A DNA stretch of 64,000 nt from Vibrio europaeus. Lineage in GTDB: Bacteria > Pseudomonadota > Gammaproteobacteria > Enterobacterales > Vibrionaceae. Positions 23,936 to 31,816 of the stretch are shown in pieces (position 1 is the first letter of the stretch; each line of letters begins with the position of its first letter). The stretch covers positions 1,674,001 to 1,738,000 of the forward strand of contig NZ_LUAX01000007.1 in assembly GCF_001695575.1 (NCBI RefSeq). The letters run 5' to 3'. Under the pieces are notes generated by a model, which had not been told where the DNA came from, did not search any database, and saw nothing but the letters and a program-made list of their open reading frames with translations. A program made the position numbers and the translations under genes.

Positions 23936-24864
23936 CAATTGAAAACTACATAGAAGTCGTGAAACCTGGTCAGCAGACTCTTATTCAAGATTTTGGTCGC
24001 TTTGGTTTAGCCCATTTTGGTATTGCGCAAGGTGGACCTGTTGATGATTACGCCTATAGCTGGGCAAACCATCTTTTGGGTAATTCCATTAACATGCCCA
24101 CCCTTGAGATCACCTTGGGCCAAGCTGAATTTTTAATACACCACTCTTGCGAACTCGCCATCGCCGGTGGTGACTTAAATGCCAAATTAGATGGCGTAAG
24201 TGTTGATAATTGGTCGACATTTCGCGCTTTAAAAGGACAAACACTAACCTTCGCTCTGCCTCGTAACGGGCTGCGTGCCTACCTAGCAATTAAAGGCGGA
24301 TTTAATATACCAACGCAGTTAGGCAGTGCCTCGACCGTAGAACGAGACCAATTAGGCGGCTTAACACATGGGACGCCTTTACAAAGTGGCGACGTTTTAC
24401 CGTTCGACCAACATGCCATATCATCTAGCAGTGTGCAGATGACATTCAGATACAAGCCAGACTATAACTTGCCATTGGAGCTACGCGTTATTGAGGGCTA
24501 CCAAGTCAATGACTTCTCGCGTGACGCCGTCAATTCGCTCTATACACAACAGTTTGAAGTGAGCCAGCTCGTCAATCGGATGGGATATCGACTTTCTGGT
24601 TCAAAAGTCAACGCTCCCAACAAGGAGTATTTGAGTGAAGGGATTGCACTTGGATCAATACAAGTAACACCAAGTGGTGAGCCTATCGTGTTGTTAAATG
24701 ACAGACAAACCATTGGTGGCTATCCGAAAATAGGCTGTGTTGCCCGGATTGATTTGCCAAGGTTAGCACAGGCAAAACCAGGACAAAAAGTGAAATTCGT
24801 TCGTGGGGATTTGTTGGGTTTACAAGACGTCTGGGGTCAATGGGCTCGATTTTTTGGCTATTAG
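23932..24864 (+). CDS. pxpC: 5-oxoprolinase subunit C (KipA/biotin-dependent carboxyltransferase family)
   Basis: This 310-residue protein is the largest PxpABC subunit. Family landmarks are VVKPGQQTLIQDFGRFGLAHFGIAQGGPVDDYAYSWAN (in pieces), LGQAEFLIHHSCELAIAGGDL, AYLAIKGGFNIP, LGSASTVERDQLGG and GGYPKIGCVARIDLPRLAQAKPGQ. I place the start at ATG 23932, which overlaps the pxpB stop as ATGA; the TTG at 23926 would add only two residues. A short GC hairpin (24864-24880) begins at its stop codon and separates it from the convergent FAD oxidoreductase gene. Confidence 0.94.
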   Translation: MTIENYIEVVKPGQQTLIQDFGRFGLAHFGIAQGGPVDDYAYSWANHLLGNSINMPTLEITLGQAEFLIHHSCELAIAGGDLNAKLDGVSVDNWSTFRALKGQTLTFALPRNGLRAYLAIKGGFNIPTQLGSASTVERDQLGGLTHGTPLQSGDVLPFDQHAISSSSVQMTFRYKPDYNLPLELRVIEGYQVNDFSRDAVNSLYTQQFEVSQLVNRMGYRLSGSKVNAPNKEYLSEGIALGSIQVTPSGEPIVLLNDRQTIGGYPKIGCVARIDLPRLAQAKPGQKVKFVRGDLLGLQDVWGQWARFFGY

Positions 24865-24880
24865 GGCGACAAAGTCGCCC
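24864..24880 (+). terminator. Weak terminator hairpin after pxpC
   Basis: GGGCGAC-AAA-GTCGCCC is a perfect 7-bp stem that starts at the last base of the pxpC stop and is followed by ATATTT. The short T tract makes it a modest terminator. Confidence 0.5.
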
Positions 24881-24884
24881 ATAT

Positions 24885-26330
24885 TTAACTTAAACAACCA
24901 TAGTATTTCGCTAATTGCTCAGGGTAAGCTCTCTCTACTGCGAGTTGTTGTGCTTTTGCTTCTATATTCTCAGCCGATAGGCTCATCATCATCGGATGAA
25001 GCGATTCAATATTGTTATCTTGGTAATCGTGTAATCGCCACTCTTTCACCAGTTTAATTGCCGCTTCATAGGCAGACGATCCTTTTACCACTTCAACCCT
25101 AGCATAATGCTCACCTTCAAACGTGACATCTGCAGCTCGCAGCGTATCGTCTCTACCCGGTATCTGCTGTGCGCCAAACAGTGGTGTGCCGTACTCATTG
25201 GCTTGCTGGTAATTGGGAATAAAGCGAGCCATATGATCAATCGCCTTTCGACTTCTTTCCACAATCACATCTTCATCCCAGCCTTTTTGTATTTTACGCT
25301 TCAATCGCAAAGGTAAATGCGGCTGCGATGTTGATTGATTAGACGCCACCAAGCCATCATCGAATAAAGTGATATCTTTGGTCATGCCATGTAATTGAAA
25401 CACCCCATCAGGATAAGGCGTTAGCTGCGCCATTCCATTTGGCGTACCTCGCGGACCATGGAAGATAACTTCAGGCCAAAGCTCGTTGCATTGATTCCAT
25501 TTGGTTACATAGGCCGCTTTAAACTCTACTAGCCTTTCACGCGGTTTATTTGCTAAGTCGTCAATTGAGCCAGTCTCATAGCCGCAGGCATTGACAAGAA
25601 AATCGAATTCTAAAATCTGCGGTTCATTGTCCTGACTGACACACTCGATCATCCAGCTATCGGCACGCTCTTCTACCCCAGTGACCTGTGTATTGGTCAT
25701 TAAAGTGCAGTTAGGAATCGCTTCCAATGCCAACGTCGCAGATGCAGCAATACGGAACACACTCCACCCATGCTCTTCAACCGCAACAACTGGGAACTTA
25801 AGTGCGTCTAAATCAGTATGCTTTGCGAAAGGAATCATCCAATCATCGATAGATTTTGGTTGAGCTGGCTGTTGCTGCTCTATCAGCTCTTCTAAATCTT
25901 CTCGACTGTAGAACTTGTAATAGTCACAAGGCTCACCCAACACCTTGTTCGCTGGGTCTTCTGCGACTAGCTCAGCATAGCAAGATTGAATGGTAATCAG
26001 CCTTTCATACAACTCTTGAGGACTACCACCATCAGAATAAGGTACAGCAATGACGGTTGGCCTACGATTGATTGTCTGTGGATAAAGGCGTGCGGTATCT
26101 ATTGATTGTTTAAGTAACTCTATACACTGCTCAGTAGAGATTTCTCTGTACAAATTTCCACCAGCATGAAGATGGCATATTGGCGGACCACTGATCAGCC
26201 CATTACCTTTTTCAATAAGGTGGACATCTAAACCTAATTCGGCCATGTGAACTGCAGCCGTAGCTCCAGCGATACCACCGCCAATAATTGCGATTTTTGG
26301 TGAACTCTTCGTTTGGGTTTTAGATAGCAT
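24885..26330 (-). CDS. FAD-dependent oxidoreductase (DAO-like)
   Basis: This 481-residue flavoprotein has a dinucleotide-binding Rossmann motif at residues 13-41 (IAIIGGGIAGATAAVHMAELG, then HLIEKG). Further features are the middle segment ISGPPICHLHAGGNLYREIS and a second FAD contact LVNACGYETGSIDDL. The C-terminal part contains QIPGRDDTLRAADVTF. It fits the D-amino-acid oxidase/glycerol-3-phosphate dehydrogenase type fold; the substrate cannot be told. There is no signal peptide or membrane helix. It is convergent with pxpABC, 20 nt apart, so it is not in that operon. Its promoter must lie in the 288-nt region 26331-26618, which also holds a cluster of DnaA-box-like 9-mers. Confidence 0.75.
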   Translation of the reverse strand: MLSKTQTKSSPKIAIIGGGIAGATAAVHMAELGLDVHLIEKGNGLISGPPICHLHAGGNLYREISTEQCIELLKQSIDTARLYPQTINRRPTVIAVPYSDGGSPQELYERLITIQSCYAELVAEDPANKVLGEPCDYYKFYSREDLEELIEQQQPAQPKSIDDWMIPFAKHTDLDALKFPVVAVEEHGWSVFRIAASATLALEAIPNCTLMTNTQVTGVEERADSWMIECVSQDNEPQILEFDFLVNACGYETGSIDDLANKPRERLVEFKAAYVTKWNQCNELWPEVIFHGPRGTPNGMAQLTPYPDGVFQLHGMTKDITLFDDGLVASNQSTSQPHLPLRLKRKIQKGWDEDVIVERSRKAIDHMARFIPNYQQANEYGTPLFGAQQIPGRDDTLRAADVTFEGEHYARVEVVKGSSAYEAAIKLVKEWRLHDYQDNNIESLHPMMMSLSAENIEAKAQQLAVERAYPEQLAKYYGCLS

Positions 26331-26543
26331 TTATATGGCTAATTCATTCATTCTCAGTGCATTTTACTGGTAATACTAAATGAATAAAATCACAAATTTT
26401 TCATGGAGAAATTATGACGTTTTTTCGAAAAAAAAATGAAAAAAACTGCTTGACTCAAAAATGCAGAAGGAACAAATAATCACTTTTGTGAATAACAAAT
26501 CTTTGCCGAGCTACGCATACTCGGGGCTGCGAGAAATCTGAAG

Positions 26544-26612
26544 TTATCTACAGGCCAAGTTATCCAAAACTTTATCCACTGTTTTTGTGGATAACTGAAT
26601 AACTTGACCTGT
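26544..26612. promoter_or_regulatory. Nested palindrome containing four DnaA-box-like 9-mers
   Basis: TTATCTACA (26544-26552), TTATCCAAA (26560-26568), TTATCCACT (26572-26580) and, reversed, TGTGGATAA (26586-26594). The last is a perfect DnaA box (TTATCCACA) on the minus strand; the others have one mismatch each. They lie inside an outer inverted repeat, ACAGGCCAAGTTAT (26550-26563) with ATAACTTGACCTGT (26599-26612), 13 of 14 bases paired. The site falls between the ybbP stop and the FAD oxidoreductase promoter. DnaA binding is inferred from the motif only; a 3' RNA hairpin of ybbP is the alternative. Confidence 0.45.
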
Positions 26613-26618
26613 GTATTA

Positions 26619-29060
26619 TCAGCTAAACGCTTTATTGATAGGGGTTAAGAGGCGTTTAATCAAACTGTTCACAACTAGAGCAAGTGTGAAAAAAGTACCA
26701 ATAGGTAGCAGTATCCATAGCATCCAATGCATCTGCGGTTGCAGTTCAAACCCAAATATCATAATCGCCCCTACAACGATTTCTGAACCAATAATCGCTA
26801 TTACGCCTGCGACAAGTGCCATTAACCCATATTCGGCCCAGATGGTTTGTTCAACCCTCTTTTTACTGGCTCCCAGTGTACGATAGAGTTGAATCTCTTC
26901 TTGGCGTTGACCCAAACTCAAACGCAACAGAGTAAATATAAGTAGAAGACCAGATAGAACGCCTATCCCTGCTAGCAGAGTAATTGACCAGACGATCTGC
27001 CCTAACAGTTCTTGAATCTTCGCTCCCATCACTCTTATATCCATCAAACTCACTGTTGGATGTTGGCGAGATAATTGATTTAGAAGCGCGTCATGCTCGT
27101 CTTCAACCTTAAAGCTCACCAAATAAGTCGCTGGAATATTCTCTAGAACATCAGGCGTAAAGATGAAATAAAAGTTTGGCTTCATATCGCGCCACTCTAC
27201 ATGCCTGATAGAGTTAACTTTTGCCTTGATTTGAATACTATTGATAACAAATTCGAGTTCATCACCAATCTTTAAGCCTAAATCGTTTGCCACATCGGCT
27301 TCCACTGAGACACCATTGGTTTGAGTCCACTCTCCTGACAACACCTCATTGTGCTCAGGAATACCCGTTGCAAACGTAAAGTTAATTTCACGTCTTAACG
27401 CATCGCTGCCCTCTTCTCCCTCGGCTTTGCTTTTTGCATCAACCCCATTGATGTTCACAACACGACCGCGAATAATTGGGTAGTCTTCTGAGCGTAAAAT
27501 ACCCGCATCATCGAGAACTTTTAGATAGGCATCTTTCTCATAAGGAGCGATATTCAAAGCAAACGCATTGGGAGCATCTTTAGGTAGCGTACGTTGCCAA
27601 TCTGTTAGTAAGTCTGTTCTAACGAGCCACATAGTAGACAGAAGCATTAAAGAGAGTGCTAAAGCACCAAATTGAATGCCTGTCGCCATTGTTGAACGGT
27701 TAATCCTACTTAACGCCAGTTTGAGCGCTGCGCTAAGCGGAACTTTCCCTAGAGCGCGAGTCACCAACACACTCACAAACGCCAGTATTGCGAACAACGC
27801 AACAATACCGCCTAACACGATCCATACGAGTAGGTTGTCATAATAGGCTAACAGCATCGGAATAATGGGCACCAAAACCAACCAGTATCTGCTCTTTGAA
27901 CCATTAATTTCGGCTTGTGGCTGCATTACATTTACAGCACTCACATTGGTAAGCCCGACCAGTGGAATTCCAAGTGCAGGAATGGCAATAAGAATACTGG
28001 TCATGACAGAAATTATGATGGGTTTTAAGCCATAGCTAGGTAACGGATTAGGCAACAATTCGACCAATGGGATACGCAATAGGTATTCAAGTACTACGCC
28101 CAACGACACACCAAGTACGACTGCAGCGACAAGTAGAATTGACACTTGAGTCAGCAACCAACGCACAATCCATTTTTTACTCGCACCTAAGCTCTTGAGC
28201 ATAGCGATCGTTTTACGTCGGGTCGTGACATAGTGCTGACAGGTTAACACTAAGGTTGTCGCCGCCATGATGACCACAATGGCTACCGTCAGTGAGAGAT
28301 ATTGCTCGGTACGTTGGAAGACCTCGTTAGTCCGACTTGCACTATTTTGATCTCGCCAGCGATCACTTGGCGTTAACTCGATATTTGACTTTAAGTGTTC
28401 AATATTCGCTTCATCACCATTAATGAACTTACTGTAACGAACTCGACTGCCTAACTGCACTGCTCCAGTTCGGTCAATATCATCGCTATGAATAAAAGCG
28501 GAAGGCATTTGTTGAAACGGATTGAAGCTCAGCCCCGGCTCTTCAACTATACGTCCGGTTACAATGAAATCGGCATCGCCTAGCGTGACCGCGTCACCTA
28601 CAGAGACATTGAGCTGCGAGAATAGACGTTCATCAAGCCAAAGTTCACCTTGCTTAACGTGACTGTAGTTTTGCTTGTCATCGGACAGTACCATCTCACC
28701 TTGCAGCGGATATAGACTATCGACCGCTTTTACTGTGATGAGTTTCATGCCGTTATCACTAAACGCCATCGTCCCAAATCGGGTTTGAGACGATGTTGTA
28801 AGCTCGTTTTCCGCAGCTAACATCTCAAATGATTCACTAATAGGGTTCGATGATATGAACACCGTATCCGCGGTTAACGCCTGTTTGCCTTGCTTAACAA
28901 CGACTTGCTCCATACGCTCTGCAAGGGCTGTTAAAGCGAAAATACAGGCAATGATCAGGATTAAAGCGATAGTGACAGGCCAAAGTTGCCCTTGCCTAAT
29001 CTCACTTGTACTCCACTTTACCAACCGCCTGTTCAAAGAAGCCGAAGCTGAATTAGACAT
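26619..29060 (-). CDS. ybbP: ABC transporter permease, YbbP/FtsX-like
   Basis: An 813-residue MacB/FtsX-superfamily permease. TM1 lies near residues 26-46. A large periplasmic MacB-like domain follows, then an FtsX helix bundle (VAIVVIMAATTLVLTCQH and the next helices). Internal helices, a second periplasmic domain (DLGLKIGDELEFVINSI) and a second FtsX bundle (QIVWSITLLAGIGVLSGLLL) complete it. This double arrangement is that of E. coli YbbP. It pairs with YbbA, two nt upstream, in a putative lipid-linked or envelope-stress exporter of unknown substrate. tesA is divergent, as in E. coli. Confidence 0.9.
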   Translation of the reverse strand: MSNSASASLNRRLVKWSTSEIRQGQLWPVTIALILIIACIFALTALAERMEQVVVKQGKQALTADTVFISSNPISESFEMLAAENELTTSSQTRFGTMAFSDNGMKLITVKAVDSLYPLQGEMVLSDDKQNYSHVKQGELWLDERLFSQLNVSVGDAVTLGDADFIVTGRIVEEPGLSFNPFQQMPSAFIHSDDIDRTGAVQLGSRVRYSKFINGDEANIEHLKSNIELTPSDRWRDQNSASRTNEVFQRTEQYLSLTVAIVVIMAATTLVLTCQHYVTTRRKTIAMLKSLGASKKWIVRWLLTQVSILLVAAVVLGVSLGVVLEYLLRIPLVELLPNPLPSYGLKPIIISVMTSILIAIPALGIPLVGLTNVSAVNVMQPQAEINGSKSRYWLVLVPIIPMLLAYYDNLLVWIVLGGIVALFAILAFVSVLVTRALGKVPLSAALKLALSRINRSTMATGIQFGALALSLMLLSTMWLVRTDLLTDWQRTLPKDAPNAFALNIAPYEKDAYLKVLDDAGILRSEDYPIIRGRVVNINGVDAKSKAEGEEGSDALRREINFTFATGIPEHNEVLSGEWTQTNGVSVEADVANDLGLKIGDELEFVINSIQIKAKVNSIRHVEWRDMKPNFYFIFTPDVLENIPATYLVSFKVEDEHDALLNQLSRQHPTVSLMDIRVMGAKIQELLGQIVWSITLLAGIGVLSGLLLIFTLLRLSLGQRQEEIQLYRTLGASKKRVEQTIWAEYGLMALVAGVIAIIGSEIVVGAIMIFGFELQPQMHWMLWILLPIGTFFTLALVVNSLIKRLLTPINKAFS

Positions 29061-29062
29061 GG

Positions 29063-29734
29063 TTAATCCTCCAACTTACCCGCTTTCATTTTAAAGGTTC
29101 GGTCACAGCGCTCAGCCAATTTTGAGTCATGTGTAACCAAAACGAGTGTCGTGCCATGCTCTTTGTTCAGCGAAAACAGCAGCTCTACCACGGTTGATGC
29201 AGTTTGTTGATCTAAGTTACCCGTCGGCTCATCAGCAAACAGAATTTTTGGTTGAATCATAAAGGCACGGGCTAAAGCGACACGTTGTTGCTCACCACCC
29301 GATAGTTGGGAAGGAGAATGGTGAATACGACTCCCTAGCCCAACCGACTCTAACAAACTAATGGCTCGCGTCTTGTCTTCAGGCTCTCCTTTTAGCAGAC
29401 AAGGTAAAGTGACATTATCTAATGCAGACAGACTTGGAATAAGAAGAAAGCTTTGAAAAACAAAACCAACAGATTCACTACGGATAGCCGCACGCTCTTC
29501 ATCAGACAGACGGTGAAGAGGTTTACCTAGCAGATCAACTTCCCCTTGCGTCGGTGTATCTAATCCGGCGAGTAGAGTCATCAATGTCGATTTCCCAGCG
29601 CCAGATGTCCCAACGATAGCCACACTCTCCCCTTCTTTGATGTCTAGATTTACATCATCAAGGATTGTTAATTGCTCTTGTTTGGTAGAGACTACTTTAG
29701 ACAATGATTGTGCTTTGATTACGGATGTTTGCAT
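29063..29734 (-). CDS. ybbA: ABC transporter ATP-binding protein YbbA
   Basis: This 223-residue ATPase of the MacB/LolD type has Walker A GTSGAGKST, Q-loop FVFQSF, signature LSGGEQQRVALARAF, Walker B ILFADEPTGNLD and switch His in LVTHD. It is 2 nt from ybbP and energises it. The start ATG (29734-29732) overlaps the start codon of the divergent tesA by two bases on the palindrome CATG, so each promoter must sit inside the other gene. The Shine-Dalgarno is weak. E. coli has a similar tight ybbA/tesA arrangement. Confidence 0.92.
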   Translation of the reverse strand: MQTSVIKAQSLSKVVSTKQEQLTILDDVNLDIKEGESVAIVGTSGAGKSTLMTLLAGLDTPTQGEVDLLGKPLHRLSDEERAAIRSESVGFVFQSFLLIPSLSALDNVTLPCLLKGEPEDKTRAISLLESVGLGSRIHHSPSQLSGGEQQRVALARAFMIQPKILFADEPTGNLDQQTASTVVELLFSLNKEHGTTLVLVTHDSKLAERCDRTFKMKAGKLED

Positions 29735-30332
29735 GTTTCGACTACTTTCCCTTGTTCTTCTACTTTTGTCTGTAAATCCTGCTTACAGCAAAACCCTTAT
29801 TATTTTAGGTGACAGCTTAAGCGCTGGTTATCAAATGCCTATCGAACAGGCTTGGCCTTCTCTTCTTACGGATGATCTCGCTAAAAGCGGTCAACAAGTC
29901 TCGGTCATCAACGCCAGTATCTCTGGTGATACGACAGGCAATGGTCTGGCACGACTTCCTCAGTTACTCCAACAACATAACCCAGAATATGTCCTCATTG
30001 AGTTAGGTGCTAACGATGGGTTACGTGGTTTTCCGACTGGAATCGTACAGAAGAACCTGTCAGACATGATTACTATGATTCGAGATTCAGACGCAACGCC
30101 ACTACTTATGCAGATTCACATTCTGCCAAACTATGGAAAACGCTACACTGAAGCATTCGCCTCTGTCTACCCGAAAGTGTCACAAAACCTTGATGTCCCT
30201 CTGCTGCCCTTTTTCCTAGAAGGTGTCATCATAAAACCTGAATGGATGATGTCCGACGGTTTACACCCTAAGCCAGAAGCTCAACCTTGGATTTCTAATT
30301 TTGTTGCAGATGAGTTAATAAATCACTTCTAA
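29733..30332 (+). CDS. tesA: Periplasmic acyl-CoA thioesterase/lysophospholipase L1 (SGNH esterase)
   Basis: This 199-residue protein has a signal peptide (MFRLLSLVLLLLSVNPAYS) and the four SGNH blocks: GDSLSAGYQM (nucleophile Ser), ASISGDTTGNG (Gly), LGANDGLRG (Asn) and SDGLHPKPEAQ (Asp and His). It hydrolyses thioesters, lysophospholipids and aryl esters in the periplasm. Start: ATG 29733 gives a proper signal peptide; a longer frame begins 32 codons earlier inside ybbA and lacks one. The start codon overlaps that of ybbA. There is a 77-nt gap before fabV on the same strand. Confidence 0.95.
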   Translation: MFRLLSLVLLLLSVNPAYSKTLIILGDSLSAGYQMPIEQAWPSLLTDDLAKSGQQVSVINASISGDTTGNGLARLPQLLQQHNPEYVLIELGANDGLRGFPTGIVQKNLSDMITMIRDSDATPLLMQIHILPNYGKRYTEAFASVYPKVSQNLDVPLLPFFLEGVIIKPEWMMSDGLHPKPEAQPWISNFVADELINHF

Positions 30333-30409
30333 TTGCTTTAGCTCAATAAACTTTACAAAGCTTTACGCTAGCTTGGATAGGTTGCCAATCGTTGGCTAAA
30401 GGAGACTGT

Positions 30410-31600
30410 ATGATCATTGAGCCCATCATCGATGGCGTTGTCGCACGAAGTGCCCATCCACTCGGCTGCGAACAATCTGTGTCTAATCAAATTGCGTATG
30501 TAAAGTCTGCCAATCCCATTAAGCAAGGACCAAAGAGAGTGCTCATTATCGGCGGCTCTTCAGGTCTAGGTCTAGCGGCAAGAATCGCTCTAACTTTTGG
30601 CGGGGCTAACGCGGACACCATTAGTGTCTCATTGGAAAAATCACCAACGGAACAAACAACAGGTTCCGCTGGTTTCTATAACAACTACTACTTTAAAAAG
30701 GCAGCTGAGCAAGAACAGAGAATCGCCATCAACATTCACGGCGATGCTTTCTCGAAACAGCTCAAAGACGACGTTATCGAAGCGATAGAGACCTATTTCG
30801 AAGGTGAAGTTGACCTCGTAATTTACAGTCTTGCCAGTGGTGTAAGGCCAAATCCAAACACCGGTGAACTATGGCGTTCTGCCATAAAACCGATTGGAGA
30901 GTCTGTCACCGGAGCCACTCTAATGTTAGAAACAGATGAATGGCATCAAACCACACTACCACCAGCAACAACACAGGAAGAAGAATCAACACTTAAAGTG
31001 ATGGGGGGTGAGGATTGGGAAGATTGGATCAACGCCTTAATCAACTCAGAGTCAATCGCTCACGGTTGTAAAACCATTGCCTTTTCATACGTAGGGCCAG
31101 AATGCACTCACCCTATTTATCTCGATGGCACGCTTGGAAGAGCTAAGGTCGATTTGCACCAAACTAGCCATTCGTTGAACCTCAAACTAGCGAACTATGG
31201 CGGTAGCGCTTATGCCACAGTATGTAAAGCATTAGTGACCAAAGCGAGCGTGTTTATTCCTGCACTTAGCCCTTATATCATTGCGCTATACAAAGTCATG
31301 AAAGAGCAAGGAACGCATGAAGGTTGCATCGAGCAAATGCAACGCCTGTTTGTGACCAAGCTTTATCATGCTGAGCAGCCCCCAGTGGATTGTGAACGCT
31401 TGATCCGCATGGATGACTGGGAACTCAATCGAACAACTCAACAACGTGTTAGTGAAATTCTTGAACAACTCAATGAGTCTAATTTTAAACAGCTTGGTGA
31501 CTACGCAGGGTTTAAGCAAGAGTTTCTTAATTTGAACGGATTTGGTTACGAAAACATTAACTATTTAACTGATATTACTATTGATATTTACATCAAGTAA
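30410..31600 (+). CDS. fabV: Enoyl-[acyl-carrier-protein] reductase FabV
   Basis: This 396-residue NADH-dependent reductase does the last step of fatty-acid elongation and is naturally insensitive to triclosan. It matches V. cholerae FabV from the first residues (IIEPIIDGVVARSAHPLGC). The Rossmann motif is IIGGSSGLGLAARIALTFGG, with Ser-x-Glu-Lys downstream for NADH. The catalytic Tyr-x8-Lys is at YLDGTLGRAK. AAAGGAGAC lies 5 nt before ATG 30410. Some Vibrio carry two FabV copies; whether this is the main or second copy cannot be judged here. A terminator follows at 31651. Confidence 0.93.
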   Translation: MIIEPIIDGVVARSAHPLGCEQSVSNQIAYVKSANPIKQGPKRVLIIGGSSGLGLAARIALTFGGANADTISVSLEKSPTEQTTGSAGFYNNYYFKKAAEQEQRIAINIHGDAFSKQLKDDVIEAIETYFEGEVDLVIYSLASGVRPNPNTGELWRSAIKPIGESVTGATLMLETDEWHQTTLPPATTQEEESTLKVMGGEDWEDWINALINSESIAHGCKTIAFSYVGPECTHPIYLDGTLGRAKVDLHQTSHSLNLKLANYGGSAYATVCKALVTKASVFIPALSPYIIALYKVMKEQGTHEGCIEQMQRLFVTKLYHAEQPPVDCERLIRMDDWELNRTTQQRVSEILEQLNESNFKQLGDYAGFKQEFLNLNGFGYENINYLTDITIDIYIK

Positions 31601-31650
31601 ACCTGTTGTTTAAAAACGCCATCTCATTTTTGAGACATGCATATAGACAG

Positions 31651-31683
31651 AGCCTTAAACCATCGTTTAGGGCTTTTTTTTAC
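31651..31683 (+). terminator. Rho-independent terminator after fabV
   Basis: AGCCTTAAAC-CATC-GTTTAGGGCT (10-bp stem with one G-T pair) followed by eight T residues. Because it lies inside a long open frame, it rules out the earliest possible starts of the following gene. Confidence 0.88.
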
Positions 31684-31816
31684 CGGATCCATGATGCATG
31701 CTAACTCTCAAGTTTGCGTCAATTACTTAATCTTTGTTTCAATGACTGTTTCTACGACTATTATTAAAGAGAGCACGGAATGCTCGGATTGGTACACTAG
31801 CCCACAGGGATCAAAT

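Noticed and set aside
22476..26330. FAD oxidoreductase as a fourth member of the pxp operon
   Set aside because: It is on the opposite strand, convergent with pxpC.
26420..26433. TTTTTTCGAAAAAA palindrome upstream of the FAD oxidoreductase gene
   Set aside because: Homopolymer-based symmetry in AT-rich DNA is common by chance, and it does not resemble a known operator.
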